A DNA stretch of 64,000 bases from Eggerthella sinensis (GTDB lineage Bacteria > Actinomycetota > Coriobacteriia > Coriobacteriales > Eggerthellaceae): assembly GCF_003339815.1 (NCBI RefSeq), contig NZ_PPTT01000010.1, positions 56,761 to 120,760 on the forward strand, in the 5' to 3' direction. A model generated the notes under the pieces. The model saw only the letters and a program-made list of their open reading frames with translations, was not told where the DNA came from and ran no database searches. Both the position numbers and the translations under genes were made by a program. Shown one piece after another: positions 35,127 to 42,928 of the stretch; position 1 is the first letter of the stretch; every line of letters starts with the position of its first letter.

Positions 35127-35690
35127 TTAGTACAGCGTGTTCCTCAGCAGGGCGAAGAGGGTTTCGCAGCCGGTGTCTCCGCGTTTGATGGACGAGAGCA
35201 TGCTGTCCCATACGAAGGAGCACAGCGGCTCGGGTGCGAGGGCGCCCTGCAGGCGGTCGGCCACAACGCGCGGGTCGCGCTCGAGGGCGACGGTCAAACC
35301 GCCCCGGATGTGCTTGAAGCAGGCTTCCTCGCGCTTGCGCGCCGAAGCCAGGCCGCGGGCGTCGAGCGCCGCGATTTCGGCCAGCCAGTTGTCGCGGAAC
35401 TTCGTAAGCGCCTCCGACAGCTGCCGCGCCAATTCCTGGCAGAATCCGATGAAGTCGTCGCCCGCCGCCGCGCGCGGCATACGGTCGGCCAATGCTTCGT
35501 TCCAGAAACGGCCAACCACGTCGTTCACCAGGTCGTTCTTGGTAGGGTAGGAGTTGTACACCGTGCCCACGGCCACGTTGCACGCGCTTGCCACGTCGCG
35601 AATGCTCAGGCCCGAGAGGCCCGAGGCGCTGGCGATGTCGAACGCCGTGTCCAGAATTTGCTGCTTGTTGATGATGGGTTTGTTGCCCAT
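35127..35690 (-). CDS. TetR/AcrR family transcriptional repressor
   Basis: 187 residues. The N-terminal helix-turn-helix is ILDTAFDIASASGLSGLSIRDVASACNVAVGTVYNSYPTK-type (about 12-51), the TetR signature. The C-terminal ligand/dimer domain is unassigned. It is divergent from the membrane protein gene at 35862; two tandem palindromes in the shared 171-base gap are its likely operators, so it probably represses that gene and itself. Confidence 0.88.
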   Translation of the reverse strand: MGNKPIINKQQILDTAFDIASASGLSGLSIRDVASACNVAVGTVYNSYPTKNDLVNDVVGRFWNEALADRMPRAAAGDDFIGFCQELARQLSEALTKFRDNWLAEIAALDARGLASARKREEACFKHIRGGLTVALERDPRVVADRLQGALAPEPLCSFVWDSMLSSIKRGDTGCETLFALLRNTLY

Positions 35691-35778
35691 GAGCGCCTCC
35701 TGCGTGAACGTGTTCCCTCATTGTAGAGGATCGCGCCGCGTCGCTCGTGAAGAAACCGTGAGCGATCATGCCGCCGTC

Positions 35779-35837
35779 TTGCATTCTACCGCACCGCTTC
35801 TTATTATGAACCTAGTTCATTAATGAACATAGTTCAG
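35779..35837 (+). promoter_or_regulatory. promoter of the HsmA-like gene with two tandem TetR operators
   Basis: TTGCAT (35779-35784), 17 bases, TATTAT (35802-35807). ATGAAC-CTA-GTTCAT (35806-35820) and ATGAAC-ATA-GTTCAG (35823-35837) are 15-base palindromes 17 bases apart, covering the -10 and the transcription start. This is a classic repression layout. Confidence 0.75.
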
Positions 35838-35861
35838 ATAAGACGAAAGAAAGGAGCGCTC

Positions 35862-36350
35862 ATGAGTGTGGAATTGATCGTGGCAAGCGTTGCCATCACC
35901 TGTGCGCTGGTTCTGTATACCATCGGAGTGTTCGGAGAGCGTCGTTCGGGCACGTTGTCGCTGCGACACGTGCTGCTGTTTTGGGGAGGCCTCGTGTGCG
36001 ACACGACGGGCACCATGATCATGTCGAACATGGCGCAGCAGTCGGCGGCGGGCGGGTTCGGCATCCACGCGGTGACGGGCGTCATCGCCATCGGGCTCAT
36101 GCTCGTGCACGCCACCTGGGCAACCGTCACGTACGTGAGGAAAAACGAGCGCGGCATGCAGCGCTTCCACACGTTCAGCACCTTCGTGTGGCTGGCGTGG
36201 CTCGTGCCCTACATCATCGGCATGCTCGTGGGCATCCCGATGATCCACCTCAACGCGGTGTGCGCCATCGGCACGAGCGTCATCGTGGTGGCAGCGCTCT
36301 CGTTCGTGTTGTTCCGCGGGAAGGGTCACCACGCGCATCGCGCGGCGTAA
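35862..36350 (+). CDS. small membrane protein, HsmA/TIGR03987-like
   Basis: 162 residues with four to five predicted helices: an N-terminal SVELIVASVAITCALVLYTI, a second at LLFWGGLVCDTTGTMIM, a third at GVIAIGLMLVHATWATV, then FVWLAWLVPYIIGMLVG and a last at IVVAALSFVLF. The tail is basic and histidine-rich. Similar proteins are named after high-light or heat-stress associated HsmA, with no settled function. The start is ATG 35862 with AAAGGAG 6 bases upstream; the in-frame ATG at 35823 lies within the operator. The divergent TetR regulator suggests induction by a small molecule. Confidence 0.7.
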   Translation: MSVELIVASVAITCALVLYTIGVFGERRSGTLSLRHVLLFWGGLVCDTTGTMIMSNMAQQSAAGGFGIHAVTGVIAIGLMLVHATWATVTYVRKNERGMQRFHTFSTFVWLAWLVPYIIGMLVGIPMIHLNAVCAIGTSVIVVAALSFVLFRGKGHHAHRAA

Positions 36351-36356
36351 GCGCGT

Positions 36357-37352
36357 TTAGCGTTCGGGCTTGCGCTCGGGTTTGCGCGAGATGTCGGCGG
36401 GGATGGACGGCAGCGCGATGATGAAGCAGGCTCCGCCGTCGGGCAGGTTGATGGCTTCCACCGTGCCGTCATGCGCTTCCACCACCGACTTCACGATGGC
36501 CAGCCCGAGGCCCGTGCCGCCCGTGCCGCGGCTGCGCGAGGCGTCGGTGCGGTAGAAGCGGTCGAACAGCAGCTGCGGGTCGATGTCGCCGAAGCCCGTG
36601 CCGTCGTCCTTCACGGCCAGGATGGAATTGCCCTTGAGGCCGAACAGCTCGATGGTGATGTGACCGTCGGGCTCGATGAAACGGCTCGCGTTCTCCACGA
36701 GGTTCGTCACGGCCTGCTTGAGGCGGTCGGGGTCGCCCAGCACGTCGGGCGCTTCGCCGATGATCTCGGTGTTCGCGTGACGGTCGCGCAGGATGGGCTC
36801 GAGCGCGTCGAGTACGCCCGTTGCCAGCTCGCGCAGGTTGACGCGCGACAGCTCCATGGGCATGGTGTCGTCGGCGATGCGCTGCAGCGTGAGCAGGTCG
36901 TGCGTGAGGCGGCTCAGGCGCTCGCTCTCGTTGATGATGATGGAGCAGAACTTCTCGTGCAGCTCGGGCGGCAGGTCGGGGTCTTCCAGCATCTCGGCGT
37001 TGCCGCGGATGGCGGTGAGCGGCGTGCGCAGCTCGTGCGCCACGTCGCTGATGAACGCCGCCTGACGACGCTCCTTCAGCACCAGGTCGTGCTGCTGGGA
37101 TTTCATGGTTTGCGTCATGGCCTTGAAGTCGGTCGAAAGCTCGTCGGCTTCGAACAGGCGGCCGTCGGGTTCGAACGGCACGTCGGCGCCCGCGCGGTAC
37201 GCGGCCGTCTTCTTCGCCAGCAAACGCAGCGGCTCGGACAGGAAATGCCCGATGATCAAGCTGAACGTGAATACGATGATGCCGACGGGAATAAGCAGCA
37301 AAAACGCCTTCGACGGGAGGTCGAAGGCGAGAAAGCACACGAGCAAGAGCAC
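36357..37352 (-). CDS. sensor histidine kinase (two-component), start codon unclear
   Basis: At least 331 residues: membrane segment(s), HAMP-like linker (HFLSEPLRLLAKKTAAY), HisKA with DVAHELRTPLTAIRG, and the ATPase domain with NLVENASRFI, VKDDGTGFGD and GGTGLGLAIVKSVVEAH. The only ordinary start, GTG 37352, cuts the first transmembrane helix to about 10 residues. The frame stays open upstream to 37448 and would encode QTYFSLLATLLSLLAGAVLLL before it, completing the helix, but has no ATG, GTG or TTG. The candidates are CTG 37406 or ATA 37415, the latter overlapping the regulator stop as ATAA. It forms a pair with the response regulator just upstream. Confidence 0.88.
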   Translation of the reverse strand: MLLLVCFLAFDLPSKAFLLLIPVGIIVFTFSLIIGHFLSEPLRLLAKKTAAYRAGADVPFEPDGRLFEADELSTDFKAMTQTMKSQQHDLVLKERRQAAFISDVAHELRTPLTAIRGNAEMLEDPDLPPELHEKFCSIIINESERLSRLTHDLLTLQRIADDTMPMELSRVNLRELATGVLDALEPILRDRHANTEIIGEAPDVLGDPDRLKQAVTNLVENASRFIEPDGHITIELFGLKGNSILAVKDDGTGFGDIDPQLLFDRFYRTDASRSRGTGGTGLGLAIVKSVVEAHDGTVEAINLPDGGACFIIALPSIPADISRKPERKPER

Positions 37353-37411
37353 CGCGCCGGCGAGAAGAGAGAGCAGCGTTGCCAGCAGCGAGAAGTATGT
37401 TTGCAGTCTTT

Positions 37412-38107
37412 TTATTGTTTGAACCTGTATCCGTAGCCGCGAACCGTCTCAACCAAGCCGGGATCGTACCCGGCAGACTCAATCTTATCACGGAGACGCT
37501 TGATGTGGGTGTCGACGGTCTTGGTTTCCGTCAAGTATTCCCAACCCCAGGCGTCGCGCAGCAAATCTTCACGCGAAACCACCTTGCCGGCGTTCTTCAT
37601 AAGGCTGGCAAGCAGCTCGAATTCGCGCGGCGTGAGGTCGATTTCGCCGTTCATGCCCGAAGCGGTGTGGGCGTCCTCGTCAAGCGTGATGCCGCTTGCC
37701 GTGACGGCGTGGTTCGCGCCGGGGAAGTCGCCGCCGGAACCGCGACGCAGCAGCGCGCGAACGCGGGCGATGAGCTCGCGCACGCCGAAGGGCTTCGCCA
37801 GGTAATCGTCGCCACCGATTTCGAGGCCGACCACCTTATCGAGCTCGGTGTCGCGTGCGGACAGGAAAAGGACGGGAACCGTCGTCTTGGAACGCAGGCG
37901 GCGGCACAGCTCGTAGCCGTCCATTCCGGGCAGCATGATATCAAGTACGAACAAGTCGTAGGAATTCTTCGTAGCAAGAGCCAAGGCGTCTTCGCCATTG
38001 TCCACGACGTCGGTGAAGAACCCCTCCTTTTTCAGAGCGTAGCTGACGAATTCGGTGATGGATGGCTCGTCGTCAACAACGAGGATGCGATGCGGGGTGT
38101 CGTTCAT
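37412..38107 (-). CDS. OmpR-family response regulator
   Basis: 231 residues. Receiver domain with VVDDEPS, phosphoacceptor D56 in VLDIMLPGMDGY, and LSARD, KPF. The winged-helix DNA-binding domain has DLTPREFELLASLMKNAGKVVSREDLL and ends VDTHIKRLRDKIE...VRGYGYRFK. Start ATG 38107. It precedes the kinase gene, whose frame begins at or just before this stop. The neighbouring genes do not reveal the regulon. Confidence 0.93.
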   Translation of the reverse strand: MNDTPHRILVVDDEPSITEFVSYALKKEGFFTDVVDNGEDALALATKNSYDLFVLDIMLPGMDGYELCRRLRSKTTVPVLFLSARDTELDKVVGLEIGGDDYLAKPFGVRELIARVRALLRRGSGGDFPGANHAVTASGITLDEDAHTASGMNGEIDLTPREFELLASLMKNAGKVVSREDLLRDAWGWEYLTETKTVDTHIKRLRDKIESAGYDPGLVETVRGYGYRFKQ

Positions 38108-38169
38108 GTGTTGCCTTTCTATCAGATGGACTCCCGTTGCCGGTGCCTGACAGATGCGCGTGGGCGGGT

Positions 38170-38178
38170 TGTTATAAT
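38170..38178 (+). promoter_or_regulatory. extended -10 promoter of coaX
   Basis: TG-N-TATAAT (38170-38178), a perfect extended -10, 54 bases before the start. CTGACA at 38147 is 20 bases upstream, too far for a regular -35. Confidence 0.6.
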
Positions 38179-38231
38179 GTCGAGAGCAACTATAAGCATT
38201 CGGACCGCTTCCGAAGGAGACTGTCAGAAAC

Positions 38232-39002
38232 ATGTTACTTGCCATCGACGTGGGGAATACCCAAACCGTAGTCGGTATTTACCAGGACGGAAGCCTTCAA
38301 TATCGGTGGCGCGTGGCCACGAACAAAAGCCATACATCCGACGAGCTCCGCGTGAAATTGGTGCCGCTTTTGGCGTCCGAAGGCATCGCGCTCAAGGACA
38401 TTTGCGGCGTGTCGCTGGCGTCGGTGGTGCCCGCGCTCACGCTGGCATGGCGTGCTGCGGCGCATCGTATGATCGGCGAGGAGGCGGTGGTGTGCTCGGC
38501 TGAAACGGCGGGCACCTTGTTCGAGGCCGACTATCCCAACCCGCACGAAATCGGCGCCGACCGCGTGGCCGATGCCGTGGCGGCGAAGGCGCTGTACGGC
38601 GCGCCCGTCATCGTGGTGGACTTCGGCACGGCGACGAACATGGAAGTGATCGATGCGGACGGCCGCTTCATCGGCGGCGTCATCGCGCCGGGCGTGGAAA
38701 CGTCGGCTTCGGCGCTGTTCTCGCACGCCACGAAGCTCGGCGCCATCGACCTGACCGACCCGCACACCGCCATCGGCCATAACACCGAAGAGGCCATCCA
38801 GGCGGGCATCGTGTACGGCGAGGCCGACCGTGTGGACGGGCTCATCCGCCGCATCTTCGCCCAGCTGGGCTACGAGGCGCCCGTGGTGGCAACGGGCGGT
38901 CTCGCGTCGCGCGTTGCGGCTCAGTCCCAGACCATCACCGCAATCAACCCCGAATTGACCCTTGAGGGATTGCGCCTCGTCCATGAGGCGCAAAACCAGT
39001 AG
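38232..39002 (+). CDS. coaX: type III pantothenate kinase
   Basis: First step of coenzyme A synthesis. 256 residues of the ASKHA fold: the first phosphate motif [14 protein letters not shown], the second phosphate motif [13 protein letters not shown] and the adenosine-side [15 protein letters not shown] are present. CoaX is insensitive to CoA feedback, in contrast to CoaA (family knowledge). ATG 38232 is the first in-frame start after the promoter, with CGAAGGAGA upstream. A hairpin (38970-38993) lies within its 3' end, just before fhs. Confidence 0.94.
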   Translation: MLLAIDVGNTQTVVGIYQDGSLQYRWRVATNKSHTSDELRVKLVPLLASEGIALKDICGVSLASVVPALTLAWRAAAHRMIGEEAVVCSAETAGTLFEADYPNPHEIGADRVADAVAAKALYGAPVIVVDFGTATNMEVIDADGRFIGGVIAPGVETSASALFSHATKLGAIDLTDPHTAIGHNTEEAIQAGIVYGEADRVDGLIRRIFAQLGYEAPVVATGGLASRVAAQSQTITAINPELTLEGLRLVHEAQNQ

Positions 39003-39054
39003 AATGCAGGCCATAAGGCAACGAATCCAACCTGAGGAAAGAGAGGGGCCCGAC

Positions 39055-40722
39055 GTGTTGAGCGACATTGAAATTGCCCAGGCGACGAAACCCGAGCACA
39101 TCAGCGCAATCGCCGAGAAGGCGGGAGTGCCAGAGTCGTACCTCGAGCTGTACGGTACGAACAAGGCGAAGGTGGACTACAACCTGCTCACGGACGTTGA
39201 GCATACCCCGGGCAAGCTCATCCTGGTCACGGCTATCAACCCCACGCCGGCCGGCGAGGGCAAGACCACCACAACCGTGGGTCTGTCCGACGCGCTGGCG
39301 CGTCAGGGCAAGAACATCGTCGTCGCGCTGCGCGAGCCCAGCCTGGGCCCCGTGTTCGGCGTGAAGGGCGGCGCTGCGGGCGGCGGATACGCCCAGGTCA
39401 TCCCCATGGAAGACATCAACCTGCACTTCACGGGCGACTTCCACGCCATCGGCGCGGCCAACAACCTGCTGGCCGCCATGCTGGACAACCACATTCAGCA
39501 GGGCAACGAGCTGGGCATCGACGTGCGCAAGATCACGTGGAAGCGCGTCGTGGACATGAACGACCGTCAGCTGCGCAACGTGGTGGACGGCATGGGCGGC
39601 AAGGCCCACGGCGTGCCGCGCGAGGACGGTTTCGACATCACGGTGGCCAGCGAAATCATGGCCATCTTCTGCTTGTCCTCCTCCATTACCGACCTCAAGG
39701 AGCGCCTCGCGCGCATCGTGGTGGGCTACACGCGCGACGACAAGCCGGTGACGGCGGGCGACCTCAACGCGCAGGGTGCCATGGCCGCGCTGTTGAAGGA
39801 TGCGCTCAAGCCCAACCTCGTGCAGACGCTCGAGGGCACGCCGGCGTTCGTGCACGGCGGCCCCTTCGCCAACATCGCGCACGGCTGCAACTCCATCATG
39901 GCCACGCGCATGGCCATGGCGTTGGGCGACTACTGCGTGACGGAGGCCGGCTTCGGTGCCGACCTGGGCGCGGAGAAGTTCCTCGACATCAAGTGCCGTC
40001 TCGCGGACCTCAACCCCGATGCGGTGGTGGTGGTGGCCACGGTGCGCGCGCTGAAGAATCACGGCGGCGTGGCGAAGGCCGACCTCAACAACGAGAACCT
40101 TGAGGCCCTCGAAGCGGGTCTCCCGAACCTGCTGCAGCACGTGGAGAACATCACGAAGGTGTACCAGCTGCCGTGCGTGGTGGCCATCAACCGCTTCCCG
40201 ACCGACACCGAGGCCGAGCTGAAGCTGGTGGAGGACAAGTGCCGCGAGCTGGGCGTGAACGTGGCTCTGTCCGAGGTGTGGGCGAAGGGCGGCGAGGGCG
40301 GTCTGGCGCTGGCCGACGAAGTGGTGCGCCTGTGCGAGGAGCCCAACGAGTTCCGCTTCGCTTACGAGGACGACCTGTCGCTGGCCGAGAAGATCGAAGC
40401 CATCGCCACGAAGGTGTACCATGCCGACGGCGTGGACTTCGAGCCGAAGGCCGCGGCTGAGCTGGCGAAGCTCGAGGGCCTCGGCTTCGGCGGCATGCCG
40501 GTGTGCATGGCGAAGACGCAGTACAGCTTCTCCGACGACGCGAAGAAGCTCGGTGCGCCGCGCGACTTCCGCATCACGGTGCGCAACGTGAAGGTGTCGG
40601 CCGGCGCCGGCTTCGTGGTGGCGCTCACCGGCGACATCATGACCATGCCCGGCCTGCCGAAGGTTCCGGCCGCCGAACGCATCGACGTCGACGAAACCGG
40701 CAAAATCTCCGGCTTGTTCTAG
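39055..40722 (+). CDS. fhs: formate--tetrahydrofolate ligase
   Basis: Makes 10-formyl-THF from formate, ATP and THF. 555 residues, the usual size. NTP-binding [15 protein letters not shown], the [23 protein letters not shown] stretch, [15 protein letters not shown] and [16 protein letters not shown] are signature segments. GTG 39055 (followed directly by TTG) is chosen because GAGAGGGG lies upstream; the frame continues open into coaX without a ribosome site. Together with fchA and folD downstream it completes the folate branch from formate to methylene-THF, as used in purine synthesis or in an acetyl-CoA pathway. Confidence 0.96.
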   Translation: MLSDIEIAQATKPEHISAIAEKAGVPESYLELYGTNKAKVDYNLLTDVEHTPGKLILVTAINPTPAGEGKTTTTVGLSDALARQGKNIVVALREPSLGPVFGVKGGAAGGGYAQVIPMEDINLHFTGDFHAIGAANNLLAAMLDNHIQQGNELGIDVRKITWKRVVDMNDRQLRNVVDGMGGKAHGVPREDGFDITVASEIMAIFCLSSSITDLKERLARIVVGYTRDDKPVTAGDLNAQGAMAALLKDALKPNLVQTLEGTPAFVHGGPFANIAHGCNSIMATRMAMALGDYCVTEAGFGADLGAEKFLDIKCRLADLNPDAVVVVATVRALKNHGGVAKADLNNENLEALEAGLPNLLQHVENITKVYQLPCVVAINRFPTDTEAELKLVEDKCRELGVNVALSEVWAKGGEGGLALADEVVRLCEEPNEFRFAYEDDLSLAEKIEAIATKVYHADGVDFEPKAAAELAKLEGLGFGGMPVCMAKTQYSFSDDAKKLGAPRDFRITVRNVKVSAGAGFVVALTGDIMTMPGLPKVPAAERIDVDETGKISGLF

Positions 40723-40730
40723 AACCCCGA

Positions 40731-40764
40731 AGCGCCCCCGATCTCCCTTGAAATCGGGGGCGCT
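40731..40764 (+). terminator. terminator after fhs
   Basis: Perfect 12-base arms (AGCGCCCCCGAT and complement) with a 10-base loop, 8 bases after the stop. Its loop and right arm contain the -35 of the next promoter. Confidence 0.75.
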
Positions 40765-40777
40765 CCTGTCGTATACT
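40748..40777 (+). promoter_or_regulatory. promoter of a predicted small RNA
   Basis: TTGAAA (40748-40753), 18 bases, TATACT (40772-40777): one of the best sigma-70 matches in the window. No coding frame or ribosome site follows on this strand for about 590 bases. Confidence 0.7.
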
Positions 40778-40783
40778 ACGAAT

Positions 40784-40876
40784 ACCGGCGGTGCCCAGGA
40801 TGTGAGTCTAGGACGCTACACGATCCAGTTCGGGCGGCGCAGGTATTGTGGGAGGCCGGGATTATTCCCGGCCTTT
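40784..40876 (+). ncRNA. predicted small RNA, about 93 nt
   Basis: Bounded by the promoter at 40748-40777 and a rho-independent terminator (GGCCGGGA-TTAT-TCCCGGCC-TTT, 40854-40876). The interior can pair as GCCC/GGGC, GGATGTG/CACGATCC and a small GTC/GAC hairpin; AATACC (40781-40786) and GGTATT (40842-40847) could close it if transcription starts slightly earlier. I do not recognise it as tRNA, 4.5S, 6S or a known riboswitch. It converges on the small membrane-peptide gene at 40878 and may act as its antisense RNA. Confidence 0.55.
40854..40876. terminator. shared terminator of the small RNA and the small peptide gene
   Basis: Perfect 8-base arms GGCCGGGA/TCCCGGCC with a 4-base loop, TTT on the plus side. 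It sits one base beyond the minus-strand peptide stop, so it can end both transcripts. Confidence 0.75.
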
Positions 40877-40877
40877 G

Positions 40878-41009
40878 CTATTTCAGCTTCCCTCTGGTTC
40901 CCTCCCTGCTTCGTCCGTGCTCTTTATACTCCGTCCACAGATCGAAGAGGAAGCTCCCGATCGTGGCCACCGCTGCGTAAGCGTACAGGACTTCAAGAAT
41001 CTCGTTCAT
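40878..41009 (-). CDS. 43-residue membrane peptide, possible type I toxin
   Basis: MNEILEVLYAYAAVATIGSF begins the peptide. One hydrophobic helix (about 4-23) is followed by a charged, basic tail ending in GKLK. Start ATG 41009 has GAGAGGAG 8 bases upstream, a strong ribosome site. A -10-like TACAAT (minus strand, + coordinates 41070-41075) lies about 60 bases upstream, giving a leader able to fold. Size, topology and a convergent RNA overlapping its 3' end match the TxpA/BsrG or holin-like toxin layout. Without similarity searching, a simple small membrane protein remains possible. Confidence 0.6.
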   Translation of the reverse strand: MNEILEVLYAYAAVATIGSFLFDLWTEYKEHGRSREGTRGKLK

Positions 41010-41368
41010 AAGGTATGCTCCTCTCGAAAAGAAGCACCACCCGAACACGGACACCGCCGGCGAGGTCATTGTACTCCCTGAACGGGCGTGGTGGAAGCAT
41101 AAAAACACCTGATCACATGCATAAAATGTGCGCTTGAACTGCGTTGGACTCGCGTGTGATTTCGGCTGGAAATCCGCTGGATCGGGGCGCATTTTCGCTT
41201 GATTCGCGTTGGATTCGCGTCGAAAAGCGGTGAGAAATCCGCTGTCTTTCCGCCGCACGTCGAGGGTTCTTGCAGGTTTCGCGGCTTGTCGGGTGCTCGC
41301 CAATCGCATGACGTATCATACGGATAGCATGTCCGAGTGAACCGAGCGTATCGACAAGGAGAACCTTC
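41010..41368. other. gene-free stretch with leader of the small peptide and a 65-base-period direct repeat
   Basis: 359 bases between the peptide start and fchA. The first 60-70 bases are the peptide leader and promoter region. Then two imperfect 49-base copies (41131-41179 and 41196-41244) share CGCTTGA..GCGTTGGA.TCGCGT and end GAAATCCGCTG. The local base composition is less GC-rich than the genes. A possible -10 TATCAT at 41314-41319 precedes fchA but lacks a -35. Confidence 0.6.
41131..41244. repeat. two imperfect direct repeats, offset 65
   Basis: Copy 1 is 41131-41179 and copy 2 is 41196-41244. The first 25 bases match at 21 positions and the final 11 bases (GAAATCCGCTG) are identical. 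It may be a remnant of duplicated small-RNA or leader sequence. Confidence 0.6.
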
Positions 41369-41980
41369 GTGGACACCACGTTTATCGACGAGCTGGCAAG
41401 CGCTGCGCCCACGCCGGGCGGCGGCGGGGCCTCGGCCTATGTGGGCGCGCTGGCCGCGGCCGCAGCGTCCATGGTGGGTAACCTCACGGTGGGCAAGAAA
41501 ACGTACGCCGACGTGGAAGACGAGGTCAAAGCCTCGCTCGCACGCCTCTCCAGCCTGCGCGAGCGACTTCTTCATCTGGTGGACGAGGACGCGCGCGCGT
41601 TCGAACCGCTGTCGGCCACGTATCGCATGCCGAAGAACACGCCCGACGAGTTGGCTGCGCGCAACGAGGCCATGCAAGCCGCACTCGTCGAGGCGAGCGA
41701 CGTGCCGCTCGCCATCATGCGCACGATCGCCACGGTCATGGACGAGGTCGAGTTCCTGGCGCATCATGGCAGCAAGCTGGCGCGCTCCGACGCGGGCGTC
41801 GCCGCAGCGTTCGCCCGTGCGGCCTCCGACGGAGCCAGCCTCAACATCTACATCAACGCGGCCTCGATGGACGACGCTGCACGTTCCGCATACTATCGCG
41901 AAGAAGCCGACTCGCTGGCCGCGCGCACGCGTGAGCGTTGCGACGAGGTGTTCGAGTTCGTGAAAACCGCCGTTTCATAA
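41369..41980 (+). CDS. fchA: methenyltetrahydrofolate cyclohydrolase (FchA/FTCD-C family)
   Basis: 203-residue, mostly helical protein of the formimidoyl-THF cyclodeaminase/cyclohydrolase family. PTPGGGGASAYVGALAAAAASMVGNLTVGKK is the glycine-rich folate-binding start; DEDARAF and the later helical segments fit. With fhs and folD flanking, the likely role is 10-formyl-THF to methenyl-THF rather than histidine breakdown. GTG 41369 follows AAGGAGAACC. It ends 16 bases before folD, so the two are one operon. Confidence 0.9.
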   Translation: MDTTFIDELASAAPTPGGGGASAYVGALAAAAASMVGNLTVGKKTYADVEDEVKASLARLSSLRERLLHLVDEDARAFEPLSATYRMPKNTPDELAARNEAMQAALVEASDVPLAIMRTIATVMDEVEFLAHHGSKLARSDAGVAAAFARAASDGASLNIYINAASMDDAARSAYYREEADSLAARTRERCDEVFEFVKTAVS

Positions 41981-41996
41981 AGGAGTCTCGACGTCC

Positions 41997-42845
41997 ATGG
42001 CTGAGCTATTGAAGGGCAAGCCCGTTGTCGAGAGCATGGCCCTCGACCTGACCGCGCGCATCGACGCGCTCGGCCGCGCAGGCATCACGCCCACCCTCGC
42101 GCTCGTGCGCGTGGGCGCGCGCCCCGACGATCTGTCGTACGAGCGCACGGCGCGCAAGCGCGCGGAATCGCTCGGCATCGCCATTCGGCCCTACGAGCTG
42201 GAGGAATTCGCCCCGCAAGCGGCCATCGAAGCCGCCATCCACGAGGTGAACGCCGATCCGCGCGTGCACGGCTGCCTGCTGTTCCGCCCGCTGCCGTCGT
42301 TTGTGGACGAGTCGCACGTGTGCGAGCTGCTCGATCCGAAGAAGGACATCGATGGCATCACGTTGGCGTCGCTGGCTTCGGTGTTCACCGACGGCCATCG
42401 CGGGTACCCGCCGGCGACGGCCGCCGCCTGCATCGAGCTGCTCGACTTCTACCAGGTGCCGCTGCAGGGCAAGCACATCGTGGTGGTGGGCCGCAGCCTC
42501 GTGGTGGGCAAGCCCGTGTCCATGATGCTGCTGCGCCGCAATGCGAGCGTGACCATCTGTCACAGCAAGACGGAGAACCTCGCGGCCATCTGCCGCTCGG
42601 CCGACGTGGTCATCTGCGCCACCGGCCGCGCGCGGGCGTTCGGTGCGGAGTTCTTCAGTCCCGGCCAGACCGTGCTCGACGTGGGCATCAACTTCGACAC
42701 GCAGGGCAACCTGTGCGGCGACGTGGACTTCGCCGAGGTCGAACCGGTGGTGGGCGCCATCACGCCGGTGCCGGGCGGCATCGGCACGGTCACCACGTCG
42801 GTGACCATGGCGCACACGGTGGCAGCGGCCGAAGCCGGGCGGTAA
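41997..42845 (+). CDS. folD: methylenetetrahydrofolate dehydrogenase / cyclohydrolase
   Basis: 282 residues. VGRSLVVGKPVSMMLL is the NAD(P) loop; HSKTENL, DVGINFD and PVPGGIGTVTT follow. The catalytic Tyr-x5-Lys is kept in SYERTARKR, although the usual YVxxK pattern is altered. The last motif reads PGGIGTVTT instead of PGGVGPMT. This is a divergent FolD subtype, and a separate cyclohydrolase gene (fchA) just upstream may compensate for weak cyclohydrolase activity. ATG 41997 or an equivalent start follows AAGGAG. A strong terminator follows. Confidence 0.93.
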   Translation: MAELLKGKPVVESMALDLTARIDALGRAGITPTLALVRVGARPDDLSYERTARKRAESLGIAIRPYELEEFAPQAAIEAAIHEVNADPRVHGCLLFRPLPSFVDESHVCELLDPKKDIDGITLASLASVFTDGHRGYPPATAAACIELLDFYQVPLQGKHIVVVGRSLVVGKPVSMMLLRRNASVTICHSKTENLAAICRSADVVICATGRARAFGAEFFSPGQTVLDVGINFDTQGNLCGDVDFAEVEPVVGAITPVPGGIGTVTTSVTMAHTVAAAEAGR

Positions 42846-42868
42846 GCGGTGCCCATGAGGTGCGCGCC

Positions 42869-42907
42869 AAACGAGAAACGCCCGGGCCTGCCGGGCGTTT
42901 CTCGTTT
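42869..42907. terminator. bidirectional terminator after folD
   Basis: Perfect 17-base arms (AAACGAGAAACGCCCGG and complement) with a 5-base loop, ending in T's in both directions. It serves folD and the opposing membrane-protein gene. Confidence 0.92.
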
Positions 42908-42928
42908 TTGAAAGGGCAATGTTTCCCC

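Noticed and set aside
40781..40850. Structured RNA considered as a tRNA or THF riboswitch
   Set aside because: No acceptor/anticodon/T-arm set and no CCA-proximal pairing consistent with tRNA; THF riboswitch core motifs are absent and it is not upstream of the coding start on the same transcript.
41314..41331. TATCAT followed by ATG-TCC-GAG-TGA as a third leaderless start
   Set aside because: The spacing to the ATG is 9 rather than 7, there is no -35, and the frame closes after three codons; the real fchA start has a strong ribosome site at 41369.
41997..42845. FolD suspected of lacking its catalytic lysine
   Set aside because: The usual YVxxK pattern is altered, but a lysine is present six residues after the tyrosine (SYERTARK), the position of the catalytic lysine.
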